54,068 nucleotides of DNA, taken from positions 1 through 54,068 of the forward strand of contig CAZSWJ010000008.1 of NCBI GenBank assembly GCA_964611095.1. The letters run 5' to 3'. Every line of letters begins with the position of its first letter. The first letter of the stretch is position 1. Under the pieces are notes generated by a model that saw nothing but the letters and a program-made list of their open reading frames with translations, was not told the origin of the DNA and did no database searches. The DNA is from CAZKJL01 sp964611095. Its GTDB lineage: Bacteria > Patescibacteriota > Gracilibacteria > Peribacterales > Peribacteraceae. Shown in pieces: positions 40,644 through 48,748 of the stretch. Position numbers and translations under genes: made by a program.

Positions 40644-41432
40644 GTGCGTATGCCAACCACACTCGAGACATCACCGGCCGCAGTCACCGATCGAAAAGAG
40701 ATCATCGACCGCGCATTTGATCAGACCGAAAAGCAGGCGTTGGATGAAGCCGCCAAGGGCGAGCGCAAAGTCTCCGACGTCAAAGACATCCAGAAAAAGA
40801 AAATCGAAGAACTCTTGTACGGCAATGCCAAGGGTTCCGACGGAGCCGCAGCCATGGGCGAAGACGTATCGGTTCAGGGATTGCAGAAGGAGGTCGAAAA
40901 GAAGGCCGAGGAAGCCGATGCCGAGCGCATGAAGGCCATCGATCCCACGGCCGACGCCTACGTTCTTGATTCCCAGGACGCGACGGTCGGTCTTCAGCAC
41001 GACGACACGCGCAAGGTCGGCATCGCCGCCAGGGTCCTCACGGACAAGAACCTGGCCAATCGCGTGGCGCTCCACGAGGGTAAGCACCGCGAGCAGGAAG
41101 CGGGGGACATGGTCGCCACCCTGCCTCCGACGGGTGACCCCGTCATCGACAGGCAGCGCGGTAAGATTCGTCGCCTGGCCTTCCGCGAGAAGCAGTCCGT
41201 GGATGCCGAGGGCGGCTTGAACGGCCACACCAAGGAATACCACGAGTATGTGGAGACGACCGAGTCGGTCGCCAAGTTCTTGGACTCGCAGGGTCACAAC
41301 GGCAAGGAGCTCGCCGAAAAGGCCGCCGAGACGAACCGGGGTTTCCGAGAAATGCAGGAAGCCGTACAGATCGCCGCCATTCAAAAGAGCCTCAAGGAAG
41401 GAAAAGGAATGCCCGAGTTCAGCCTGAACTAG
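40644..41432 (+). CDS. Hypothetical protein with an HExxH-type motif
   Basis: 262 residues from a GTG at 40644; an AAGGAG Shine-Dalgarno-like stretch lies about 7 bases before it, and an ATG at 40650 is an alternative. Hydrophilic, Lys/Glu-rich helical N-terminal half; then VALHEGKHREQEAGD (about 147-161) carrying H-E-G-K-H, followed by an acidic YHEYVETTES segment that could give a third ligand. It resembles a zincin motif but I do not recognise the family; HExxH alone occurs by chance. Its stop is 1 base from the convergent folE stop. Confidence 0.6.
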   Translation: MRMPTTLETSPAAVTDRKEIIDRAFDQTEKQALDEAAKGERKVSDVKDIQKKKIEELLYGNAKGSDGAAAMGEDVSVQGLQKEVEKKAEEADAERMKAIDPTADAYVLDSQDATVGLQHDDTRKVGIAARVLTDKNLANRVALHEGKHREQEAGDMVATLPPTGDPVIDRQRGKIRRLAFREKQSVDAEGGLNGHTKEYHEYVETTESVAKFLDSQGHNGKELAEKAAETNRGFREMQEAVQIAAIQKSLKEGKGMPEFSLN

Positions 41433-41433
41433 G

Positions 41434-41976
41434 CTAACCGCGGATCAGATCCAGGAATTCCTGTCTGGTCCGCGCGTCGCGCTTGAAGGAGCCCTTCATG
41501 TGGCTCGTTTTGGCGATGCTGTGCTGCTTGCTGACGCCGCGCATCATCATGCAGAAGTGGTTCGCTTCGATGACCACACCGATGCCCTTGGGCTTGAGCA
41601 CGTCCGAGAGCGCGTCGCAGATTTGCTGGCCGAGCCTCTCCTGCACTTGGAGGCGGCGGGCGAACATGTCCACGATGCGCGGGATCTTGCTGAGTCCGAT
41701 GATCTTTTGATCGGGGATGTACCCGACGTGCACCTTGCCGACGAACGGCAGCATGTGGTGCTCGCAGAGCGAGTAGCACTCGATGTCTTTCACGATGATC
41801 ATGCCGTCGGTGTCCGCGGGGAACAGTGCGCCGTTCACCACTTTCTTCAAATCCTGGTCGTAGCCGGATGTCAAAAATTCCATGGCTTCGGTACAACGCT
41901 TGGGCGTGCGCTTGAGGCCTGCGCGATTCGGGTCTTCGCCAATCTTCTTGAGGAGGGATTTGTAGAGCTGTTCCAT
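41434..41976 (-). CDS. folE: GTP cyclohydrolase I
   Basis: 180 residues from the ATG at 41976. An upstream in-frame ATG at 41997 overlaps the TATACT -10 box, so 41976 is used. Converts GTP to dihydroneopterin triphosphate, the first folate step. YSLCEHHMLPF (zinc Cys and His), VHVGYIPDQKIIGLSKIPRI, VQERLGQQICDAL, GIGVVIEANHFCMMMRGVSK and the second zinc Cys are intact. Same strand as folB-folK but separated from them by a 300-base repeat region. Confidence 0.97.
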   Translation of the reverse strand: MEQLYKSLLKKIGEDPNRAGLKRTPKRCTEAMEFLTSGYDQDLKKVVNGALFPADTDGMIIVKDIECYSLCEHHMLPFVGKVHVGYIPDQKIIGLSKIPRIVDMFARRLQVQERLGQQICDALSDVLKPKGIGVVIEANHFCMMMRGVSKQHSIAKTSHMKGSFKRDARTRQEFLDLIRG

Positions 41977-42023
41977 TGGGATGCGAAGTATACGCATCTT
42001 TCAGGCGTTTGTCGTCTGAAGAC

Positions 42024-42261
42024 GTGTGTTACTTCTTTGTCCGCGATCCTCTTCCACTTTCTTTTGACGCAAAAGAAAGTGGCAAAGAAAAACAGTCGCT
42101 CGTGGAAAAATGACCTACGCTTCTACGTTCGCTCCGCTAAAAAGTCCAAACTCGGCCTGCGGGCCTCAAACAGTGGACTTTTTCACGCTCCGCTTCACGT
42201 GAAGCGTTACGGCATTTTTCCAAGGCGACACTCTGTTTTACTCAAAGCAGCAGTTCCTTGC
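42024..42261. repeat. Palindrome-headed repeat region, copy 4, with nested inverted repeats
   Basis: Between folE and folK (318 bases without a gene). It holds a partial ACTTCTTTGTCCGCGA, then a perfect CCACTTTCTTTTG / CAAAAGAAAGTGG palindrome (42054-42082), then a nested structure: GGAAAAATG (42104-42112) with CATTTTTCC (42213-42221), AAAAAGTCCA (42139-42148) with TGGACTTTTT (42174-42183), and CGCTTCAC / GTGAAGCG (42191-42206). No protein is encoded. A related repeat headed by the other palindrome is at 54026. Confidence 0.75.
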
Positions 42262-42292
42262 AATCTTTGTATTCCTTGTATTCTTTGCACTC
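42262..42292 (+). repeat. TTTGTATTCCTTGTATTC repeat next to a stop codon, copy 3
   Basis: AATCTTTGTATTCC then TTGTATTCTTTGCACTC; ends 2 bases from the folK stop codon. Confidence 0.8.
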
Positions 42293-42294
42293 AT

Positions 42295-42780
42295 TCACAG
42301 TTTCATCTCCGTCCTCTCGCACTTCTGATCTTTGGTGTCGGCCAAGAAATCGCGTAGGAGACGTTCGAAGCCCGGGTGGGGCATATCGCCCGCGCCGAGC
42401 TCTACGAGAGGCTCCAGGACGAACCTGCGGGCATGGAGGCGCAGGTGGGGGAGCGTGAGCTCGTCCTCCAGGCGGATTTCGGCGTCGTAGAGGAGCAGAT
42501 CCAAGTCGATCGTTCTGGGGCCGAAGCGTTTCGGCGGATTTTTCTTGAGCTTCTTTTCGATCGTTTGGAGCTCGTTCAAAATTTCTTCGGGAGTCAGATC
42601 ACTTTCCAACACCGCGGCTGCGTTGAAGAACTCGGGCTGGTCTTTGAGTTCCATCGGCGCGGATTTATAGATATGCGAGAACCGGATCCCTTTGAATTTT
42701 TTCTTCAGCAGTGCGGCGGCCGCCGGCAAATTCTTTGCCGCGTCGATATTCGAGCCGAGTCCGACGTAGACGGTCGCTAT
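42295..42780 (-). CDS. folK: 2-amino-4-hydroxy-6-hydroxymethyldihydropteridine pyrophosphokinase, with a proposed ATA start
   Basis: 161 residues if translation starts at an ATA at 42780 that overlaps the folB stop (ATAG). The encoded start (M)ATVYVGLGSNIDAAKNLPAA matches FolK N-termini, and length fits (about 160). No ATG, GTG or TTG in frame lies upstream near enough; the first TTG (42729) would delete the GLGSN motif. Later motifs are IYKSAPMELKDQPEFFNAAA and FGPRTIDLDLLLYDAEIRL (ATP and substrate site). Transfers pyrophosphate from ATP in folate synthesis. An ATG mutated in the sample or a sequencing error is the main alternative. Confidence 0.85.
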   Translation of the reverse strand: MATVYVGLGSNIDAAKNLPAAAALLKKKFKGIRFSHIYKSAPMELKDQPEFFNAAAVLESDLTPEEILNELQTIEKKLKKNPPKRFGPRTIDLDLLLYDAEIRLEDELTLPHLRLHARRFVLEPLVELGAGDMPHPGFERLLRDFLADTKDQKCERTEMKL

Positions 42781-43118
42781 GGGCGTGAGATGGTAACGGA
42801 GGCGCTTTGGAGCGGCAGATCGGGTGTTTTCCAGACCGTGACTTTCACGCTCGTCGGCTTGAAATCCGCGAGGATCGCGGCGGCGATGTCTTCGGCGAAG
42901 CGTTCCACGGTTTTTCGTTCGTCTCTTGAAAGTGCGATGACGCGTTCGGTGACTTTTGCGTAATCGATACCGTCATGGATATCGTCCGATGCGGCGATCT
43001 TTTTCGTCGATAGGAACAATTCCACATCGACCAAGATTTTCTGCGCCCGTGCACGTTCGCTTTCGGGCACGCCGATGCGCGTGTTGCATTCGATGCCGCG
43101 AAGGAAGATGGAGTCCAT
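42777..43118 (-). CDS. folB: Dihydroneopterin aldolase
   Basis: 113 residues, family length. Cleaves dihydroneopterin to 6-hydroxymethyl-dihydropterin. IFLRGIECNTRIGVPESER, KILVDVELFLSTKK, DGIDYAKVTERVIAL, TVERFAEDIAAAIL and a C-terminal SVKVTVWKTPDLP match FolB; the conserved Glu and Lys lie in GVPESER and VWKTP. TAGAAT (complement of 43126-43131) lies 7 bases before the ATG, inside the end of the upstream gene. Coupled to folK by a 4-base overlap. Confidence 0.93.
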   Translation of the reverse strand: MDSIFLRGIECNTRIGVPESERARAQKILVDVELFLSTKKIAASDDIHDGIDYAKVTERVIALSRDERKTVERFAEDIAAAILADFKPTSVKVTVWKTPDLPLQSASVTISRP

Positions 43119-43128
43119 CGGTCGTATT

Positions 43129-44544
43129 CTACTCTTTTTTGGCTTTCTCGTGCGGTACTTCGAAGACGATCGGGGCCGATTGGTCGAACTCTTTGTAGGC
43201 TTTCACGTCGATGTTTTCGGGCTCCGCAGATGCTCCTCTCAGTTCGAGCTTCATTTCGCGTTGATTGATGCTGACGAAGTGGAGTGTAGCCGGAATCGTT
43301 TCGCCTTTAGGATCGCGGAGTACGTACTCGGACGCGGAAGTTACGGCATACGTCAGTTTGTCCCAGGCATAGGGTGTCGGCGGCCAGGGAATATCGGCGA
43401 ACATGCCGATCTCAATGACGACGGTCCACGTGCCGTTCTCTTCGAATTTCTTGAATCCCAGTGTTTGGAAGCCGAGAGGGTGTGTTTTCGCTTCATCGAT
43501 GCGATAGCGGCGTTCCGCCGGGAATTTGGCGACGGTGGCGTCCACGGTGATTTGGTTTCGCTTTCCCGTCGCAGACATCGTCATTTTGGCGGGCAGCCCC
43601 GCTCCGCTGACCGGAATGAATGAGGCGCCGATGCCGAGCTCTCCGTCGATGTCACTCTCGACTTTATTGAGCGCCACGATGGTGCCTCCACTTGGCGTCA
43701 TGCGAATGTCGATGGCCTTTCCGGCGATGCCGTCGTTTCTTTTCCGCACTACACCGATTGCCTTACCCGCAGTCAGAATGACGCTCTCGTCTTCCTTGTT
43801 CTTCGGGACGATGCGGAGGATTTTGCGATTGGTTTCATCGAATTCCAGCGTTCCATCAACCACGTCACACAGTTGTTTGATGCTTGAGGAGGTGGAGTTG
43901 TTCCAGGCTTCGACGTCCAGCTTTTGCCCGTGCAAACGTTCCTGCAGCTCCGGGGCGATGGTGATCTCAAATCCGCTTTGACGTCGCACGGCATCGAGGC
44001 ATTCGTGCGCGTCGTAGATCCCGGGAGGGAGCGCGTTCGGCATCTCGTATGCTGTTTGCTCATATCGCTGCTCGCCTCGTCGCAAACGACTCACTTGTTC
44101 CATGGTCAATTCACCGCGCTTGGCTTTGGGATAGATATCTTGAAAAATCTTCAACGTGGCGGGCGGAACCGGATTCATTTCCGTCATGATCCGGACCAAC
44201 GACTCCTGCAGATCTCTTTGGCCCTCTTCCCGCGTGAGCCATTTCGGATCATTCAGCTTCGTCACGATGCCGGGCAATGCGGCTTCGGCTTTTATCGCCG
44301 TTTCCGAAAGCCTCGGTGCCGTGGTCAGCTTGTGCGCGGCAACGGGCGTATCGGGAGTCGCCTTTGGTTCTTCGGCGCGCGTCCAGCTTTCGGGAAGGCT
44401 CAGTGCGGCGTACATCACGGCGGCACCCAACAGATGTCTTGCGGCGCTCGACATATCGGCGAGTCGGCTGCGCTCAAGCGGGAGCTCGGGCGCACGCGGC
44501 GCATCCGGAGTTCGCGGGCTTGCATCGAGCACGTCGAGGGGCAT
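43129..44544 (-). CDS. Hypothetical envelope protein with secretin-N/STN-like segment
   Basis: 471 residues. N-terminal Arg/Pro-rich region, one hydrophobic segment (AARHLLGAAVMYAALSL, about 34-50), then a helical stretch and a YDAHECLDAVRRQSGFEITI ... LEFDETNRKILRIV portion (about 165-255) that resembles the short secretin/TonB N-terminal domain found in envelope proteins. The C-terminal part is beta-rich with FETLGFKKF-like strands. Function unknown. It starts 34 bases after secD ends on the same strand. Confidence 0.6.
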   Translation of the reverse strand: MPLDVLDASPRTPDAPRAPELPLERSRLADMSSAARHLLGAAVMYAALSLPESWTRAEEPKATPDTPVAAHKLTTAPRLSETAIKAEAALPGIVTKLNDPKWLTREEGQRDLQESLVRIMTEMNPVPPATLKIFQDIYPKAKRGELTMEQVSRLRRGEQRYEQTAYEMPNALPPGIYDAHECLDAVRRQSGFEITIAPELQERLHGQKLDVEAWNNSTSSSIKQLCDVVDGTLEFDETNRKILRIVPKNKEDESVILTAGKAIGVVRKRNDGIAGKAIDIRMTPSGGTIVALNKVESDIDGELGIGASFIPVSGAGLPAKMTMSATGKRNQITVDATVAKFPAERRYRIDEAKTHPLGFQTLGFKKFEENGTWTVVIEIGMFADIPWPPTPYAWDKLTYAVTSASEYVLRDPKGETIPATLHFVSINQREMKLELRGASAEPENIDVKAYKEFDQSAPIVFEVPHEKAKKE

Positions 44545-44578
44545 GACCTCATGATGATCTTCGCGCGCGGCGGGTCAA

Positions 44579-47014
44579 CTACATGCCACCCCCACCCGGC
44601 ATTTCATCTTTGCTGATGCCGAAAAGATGCAGTTTCTCGGCGAGCGGCGACTTGGCCAACTGGCGGCAGAACCATCGCGATACGATGATGGCCGTGAACA
44701 GCGAAATGAAGATACCGATGGCCAGCGTCACGGCGAATCCGCGGATGATGCTGGTACCGATGGTGAACAGGATGATGCACGTGATGAGCGTCGAGGTGTT
44801 GCCGTCGCGGACGCTGGGCCATGCTTTCTTGAAGCCCGTTTCCACGGCGGTCTTGAACATCTTGCCCTTCTTGAGCTCTTCTTTGACGCGCTCGAAGGCG
44901 AGAACGTTGGCGTCCACGGCCATACCCATGCTCAGGATCATGCCCGCGATGCCGGCGAGCGACATCACGACGTACTGCTTGGAGATGAGCAGGATGGGGA
45001 GCTTGGTGGCGGCGACGAGGAGTGCGACGTAGATGAGCAGTGCGGCACCCGCGACCAGACCTTGCACGCGGTAGATGAGCACGAGGAACAGAATGAGAAC
45101 GGTGAGTCCGATGGCGGCGGCCGTGACGGACTGGTTGAGCGCGTTCGTGCCGAGCGTGGCTTCCACGGTGCTCTGGCCCGAGAGGAAGATGGGAGCGGGG
45201 ATTGCTCCGGTGTTGAGGTCTTGGGCCAGTTTGCGAGCCTCTTCAAACGTGCGGCTGCCCGTGATGACGGCGCTGCCTCCGGAGATTTCGTTCTGCACCG
45301 TCGGAGCGGAGACGAGTTCACCTCCCACGAAGATGGCGATCTGTTTGCCGATGTTGCGCTTCGTGAGTTCCTGGAACATTTTTCCACCTTCCTCATCGAA
45401 GAGGATCTGCACGACGGGGATGTTGCTGACCGGGTCCACCGTCACCGCGGCGGAGCGGAAGCGCTGTCCGTTGAGCGCGGTGTCCTTCCAGCCCGTGGGC
45501 TCGAGGGAGAAGAAGATCGTGCGGACGACGATCTGGTCTTCGGTGCGGGAGATTTCGCCCTTTTCGATCTTGCTCATGACGTCCTTGGCGACCGTGACGT
45601 CGCCCGCGAACGTGAGAGCGTCGTACGTCACCTGCGCGGGAGCGGCGGCGGCGGCCTTGTCGGCGCGGATGATGTGGAAGCCGAACGGCGTTTCCACGAC
45701 GCCGCTCACTTCACCCTGCTTGAGAGCGAAGGCGACGTTCTCGAACGGAGCGACCATCTGTCCGCGACCGATGACGCCGAGGCTTCCTGCCTGGCTCTTG
45801 GACGGACCGTCGGATTCTTTGCTTGCGATCGTCGTGAATGACTCGCCCTTGTTGAGACGCGTCTTGATCTGCTCGGCCAAGATCTTGGCCTGCTCTTTCG
45901 TGCGGTTGACCGTCGCATCGGCGCGCTCGGCTCCCTTGTACTGGATGAGGATGTGGCTGGCCGTCATCTGCTCGGCACCTTCGGTGCGTCCCGCCAGGTA
46001 CACGATCGTCGTGTTGGCGCCTGCGGCCACCTCTTTCTGCGTTCCGATCTGCATGGTTTGGAGCGTGCTCTGGAGCTCCTTCGGCGTCGCCGTAAGGTTC
46101 ACGCCCTGCTTCGTTACGAGTACGGCGCCCGTCAGGGTCTTGGAGAGCTGCTGGTAGGCGTCATGCGGATCGGTGAGCGGACGGGCGACGGGCTTGCGTG
46201 CTTCGATCACCTTGGAGAGGTAGATGCCTTTGATCTCCTTGAGCACCTGTTGACCGTTGGCATCGACGGCCGTGGTCTGGATGCTGGCGTCGCTCTTGAA
46301 CACCGGGTCCGTGGGCTTGCGGTTCGCAAGAGCTTCCATCCCCTTGGGGAGGGCGCTCACGAAGAGCGGGCGGCTGTCGAAGTACGACACGCCGAGCGTG
46401 CTGCTCAAATCCTGTCCGTAGACCTGCAGCTGTCCGGTTCCCGTCGTGACGGCCTTGAACACCTTGTCGGCCTTGGCGCGCATGCCGGCCGCGTACTCGC
46501 CGTTGTCGCCGGCGAACTCCTCTTTGAATTCCAAGCGGATGGTCTTGCCGACGGTCTCGATGCATTTGTTCACGTCGATGATGCCGGGGCACTCCACGAG
46601 GAGGTGTTTCTCGTTGCCGAAGTACGACGGCGTGATGGTGGCTTCGCTGACGCCGAGCGAGTTCACGCGGCGCTCCAGCACTCCGCGGATGGCTTCCACG
46701 AGGTTCTGGTGCTGCTCTTTCGTCGTCTGGAGTTCGAACTGTTTCTGCGTGACTTCGGTCGTCTTGTTCTCCTTCTTCAGCGTCTCGATCTCCGCGGCAA
46801 GTTGTGCCTCGCGTGCGTTGATTTCATCTTCCGAAATGCGGAAGTCGAGCTGCGTGCCTCCGGCCAGGTCCAGTCCCAGGTGAAGGGACGGCTTCAGAAA
46901 ATTCGGCAGGAACGTTTTGTACTTGTCCGGCATGGCGATGATGATGCACAAACCGATGATGATGGCCGTGACCCAGGACCAGAACGATGACGGACGCTGC
47001 TTCGAATTTTCCAT
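44579..47014 (-). CDS. secD: SecD protein-export subunit with an inserted parvulin (PpiC-type) domain
   Basis: 811 residues versus about 615 for E. coli SecD. N-terminal helix (about 13-27), then SLHLGLDLAGGTQLDF (D1), the periplasmic base with GVLERRVNSLGVSEATITPS, an insert about 346-453 that is a parvulin-type prolyl isomerase (TASHILIQYK; SLGVIGRGQMVAPFENVAF; VETPFGFHIIRADK), then the rest of the head (GWKDTALNGQRFRSAAVTVD, NIGKQIAIFVGGELVSAPTV, TGAIPAPIF) and five C-terminal helices with GMAVDANVLAFERVKEEL (D5). SecD uses proton motive force to complete export. The insert would couple exit from SecYEG to proline isomerisation. No secF or yajC is in the window. Confidence 0.93.
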   Translation of the reverse strand: MENSKQRPSSFWSWVTAIIIGLCIIIAMPDKYKTFLPNFLKPSLHLGLDLAGGTQLDFRISEDEINAREAQLAAEIETLKKENKTTEVTQKQFELQTTKEQHQNLVEAIRGVLERRVNSLGVSEATITPSYFGNEKHLLVECPGIIDVNKCIETVGKTIRLEFKEEFAGDNGEYAAGMRAKADKVFKAVTTGTGQLQVYGQDLSSTLGVSYFDSRPLFVSALPKGMEALANRKPTDPVFKSDASIQTTAVDANGQQVLKEIKGIYLSKVIEARKPVARPLTDPHDAYQQLSKTLTGAVLVTKQGVNLTATPKELQSTLQTMQIGTQKEVAAGANTTIVYLAGRTEGAEQMTASHILIQYKGAERADATVNRTKEQAKILAEQIKTRLNKGESFTTIASKESDGPSKSQAGSLGVIGRGQMVAPFENVAFALKQGEVSGVVETPFGFHIIRADKAAAAAPAQVTYDALTFAGDVTVAKDVMSKIEKGEISRTEDQIVVRTIFFSLEPTGWKDTALNGQRFRSAAVTVDPVSNIPVVQILFDEEGGKMFQELTKRNIGKQIAIFVGGELVSAPTVQNEISGGSAVITGSRTFEEARKLAQDLNTGAIPAPIFLSGQSTVEATLGTNALNQSVTAAAIGLTVLILFLVLIYRVQGLVAGAALLIYVALLVAATKLPILLISKQYVVMSLAGIAGMILSMGMAVDANVLAFERVKEELKKGKMFKTAVETGFKKAWPSVRDGNTSTLITCIILFTIGTSIIRGFAVTLAIGIFISLFTAIIVSRWFCRQLAKSPLAEKLHLFGISKDEMPGGGGM

Positions 47015-47037
47015 GGAGAGGGAAGAAAAGGGGGTAT

Positions 47038-47712
47038 TTACGGGACGGGAGTAAAGACGGCGTAGAGGCCGACGTTGACGTCATCCGAGAAGATCTCGGC
47101 GACTTTGAGTGACGGAATGCCGCTGATGACGATGTGGTCGGCGGGTTTGTCGGAGGCGATTTGCATCTTGGAGACGAGCAAGTCGCGGACGAAGATGCCG
47201 AGGTGCTTTCCTTTGTTGTCGGTGAAGACGTTCTTCAGGAGTTCGCGTCCTTCGGCGTTGAAGGTCAGCTCCACTCCCACCTCTCCTTTGTCACCCGTGA
47301 AATTGACGGGTGCGATCCACGTCAGGACCCTGCCGTTCAGGCCCGTATCGATCCAGTCGCTTTCGATCGGCGATCCGTTGGCATCCTTCTTGGGCACTTC
47401 GATGCGCATGTCGAAGGTGAATCCGTCGGCCAGGATGCGCTGCGCCTTTTCCACGGCGGCGGCGTTTGGCAGATCCAGCGTCATGCGTGCGGCTCCGCTG
47501 CCCGTGGGGACCACGGTGACGACGGCGCCCTCCACTTCGGCTCCGGCCATGCGGCGGTTGATGACGCGCTCGGAAGCCTTGATGATCTCACCCGTCTTCG
47601 CGGCATCGAGGGGCTTCACCGTCACGTCGTACGTCAGGGTGGTTTTTGAAGGTCCACAGGCCGCCAGGGCCAGAAGGACGCCGATCATGGCAAGAGACTT
47701 CACGGACTTCAT
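47038..47712 (-). CDS. Lipoprotein resembling the SecD periplasmic head
   Basis: 224 residues from the ATG at 47712; TAGACT lies 8 bases upstream. Signal peptide with lipobox LLALAAC (Cys19). The mature part parallels the SecD periplasmic region: EIIKASERVINRRMAGAEVE (compare SecD GVLERRVNSLG), WIDTGLNGRVLTWIAPVNF (compare GWKDTALNGQRFRSAAV), VELTFNAEGRELLKNVF, NKGKHLGIFVRDLLVSKMQI (compare IGKQIAIFVGGELVSAPTV) and a final VGLYAVFTPVP. It lacks all SecD membrane helices. It lies 23 bases upstream of secD in the same operon, so it probably assists or competes with the SecD head. Confidence 0.8.
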   Translation of the reverse strand: MKSVKSLAMIGVLLALAACGPSKTTLTYDVTVKPLDAAKTGEIIKASERVINRRMAGAEVEGAVVTVVPTGSGAARMTLDLPNAAAVEKAQRILADGFTFDMRIEVPKKDANGSPIESDWIDTGLNGRVLTWIAPVNFTGDKGEVGVELTFNAEGRELLKNVFTDNKGKHLGIFVRDLLVSKMQIASDKPADHIVISGIPSLKVAEIFSDDVNVGLYAVFTPVP

Positions 47713-47778
47713 GCCGGGCAAGTCTATCTCTGCCTTCTGTTCGGCGCAAAGGGGAATATCGGGCCTTTTCGGGCGTTC

Positions 47779-48744
47779 TTAATCCGCCCGCTTGAGCGTC
47801 GTTCCGGCCCGCAGCATTTTGTCGGTGAGGTCGATGCCGTGGAGCACGCAGTTTTCGTCGATGATGCATCGATTCAACACGCAATCTTTGATCGTCGTTT
47901 TGCCGAACACGATGCAATCGATGAGCGTGCTTTTTTCGATCGTGACGTCGGGACCGATGTCGATGCTTCCCCGGAGCACGCAGTCCGGAGTGACGACGGC
48001 GCTCTTGTGGGCGAGCGTTTTTTCTCCCACGACCGTTCGGTGCAGCGACAGGTATGCCTCGAACGATCCGATGTCCTTCCAGAGTCCCGTCACCACGTGG
48101 CAGTCGATCGCCGTGCTCCGTCTGCGCAGTTCTTCGAAGATGCCGCCGATGTCGTCCGGGCGTTTTTTTGCATGCTCCAAAAGGGTCGGAATGGCGCTTT
48201 TGGGAAGGATAGACCAGCCCGTGGAGACGATCGTGGATTTGGGGTGCATGGGCTTTTCCTCGAACACGTCCACGGATGACAGTGCTCCGTCCTTTTTTCC
48301 GAGCACGATCGTGCCGAATTTTTTGGCGAGCTCCGTGCTTCCGATGTCGAACCCCGCGACGAGCGGATTGCCGCGGAAGAGGGTGACGAATTCGTTCAGG
48401 TTCATGTCGGCGTAGTTGTCGCCGGCGAGCAGAAGAATGTCGTCATCGATCTTTTCCGTTTCGATCCAGCGCGCCACGGCACCGAGTGCGCCGAGCTTCT
48501 GTCCTTCGTGTCCGGCATCTTCAATGACGACGTTCACCGAACGTTTCAATGTCGACTGCCACGCCGTGAAGTCGGCGGCGAATGCGGCGTTCGTGCTCAC
48601 GGTCACCGGAATATCGCTCGGAACGGCTTCGGCCACGTACGACACGAGCGGCTTACCCGCGATGGGCAAAAGCGGCTTTGCCCTGGCTTCCGTGAGGGGC
48701 CACAGCCGAGTCGCGAAGCCGCCGGCAAGAATGAAGGCTTTCAT
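47779..48744 (-). CDS. Sugar-1-phosphate nucleotidyltransferase with hexapeptide-like C-terminus
   Basis: 321 residues. LAGGFATRLWPLTEARAKPLLPI is the nucleotidyltransferase signature (G-x-A/T-R-L and K of KPLLPI); LLLAGDNYADMN carries the metal Asp; GLWKDIGSFEAYLSLHR is typical. Residues 250-321 form left-handed beta-helix-type repeats (CVLRGSIDIGPDVTIEKSTL). It makes an NDP-sugar (GDP-mannose or dTDP/UDP-glucose) for glycan synthesis. Coupled to the truncated transferase gene 4 bases upstream. Confidence 0.85.
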   Translation of the reverse strand: MKAFILAGGFATRLWPLTEARAKPLLPIAGKPLVSYVAEAVPSDIPVTVSTNAAFAADFTAWQSTLKRSVNVVIEDAGHEGQKLGALGAVARWIETEKIDDDILLLAGDNYADMNLNEFVTLFRGNPLVAGFDIGSTELAKKFGTIVLGKKDGALSSVDVFEEKPMHPKSTIVSTGWSILPKSAIPTLLEHAKKRPDDIGGIFEELRRRSTAIDCHVVTGLWKDIGSFEAYLSLHRTVVGEKTLAHKSAVVTPDCVLRGSIDIGPDVTIEKSTLIDCIVFGKTTIKDCVLNRCIIDENCVLHGIDLTDKMLRAGTTLKRAD

Positions 48745-48748
48745 AGGA

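Noticed and set aside
44627..45841. 404-codon plus-strand frame opposite secD
   Set aside because: Antisense to SecD motifs; no independent support.
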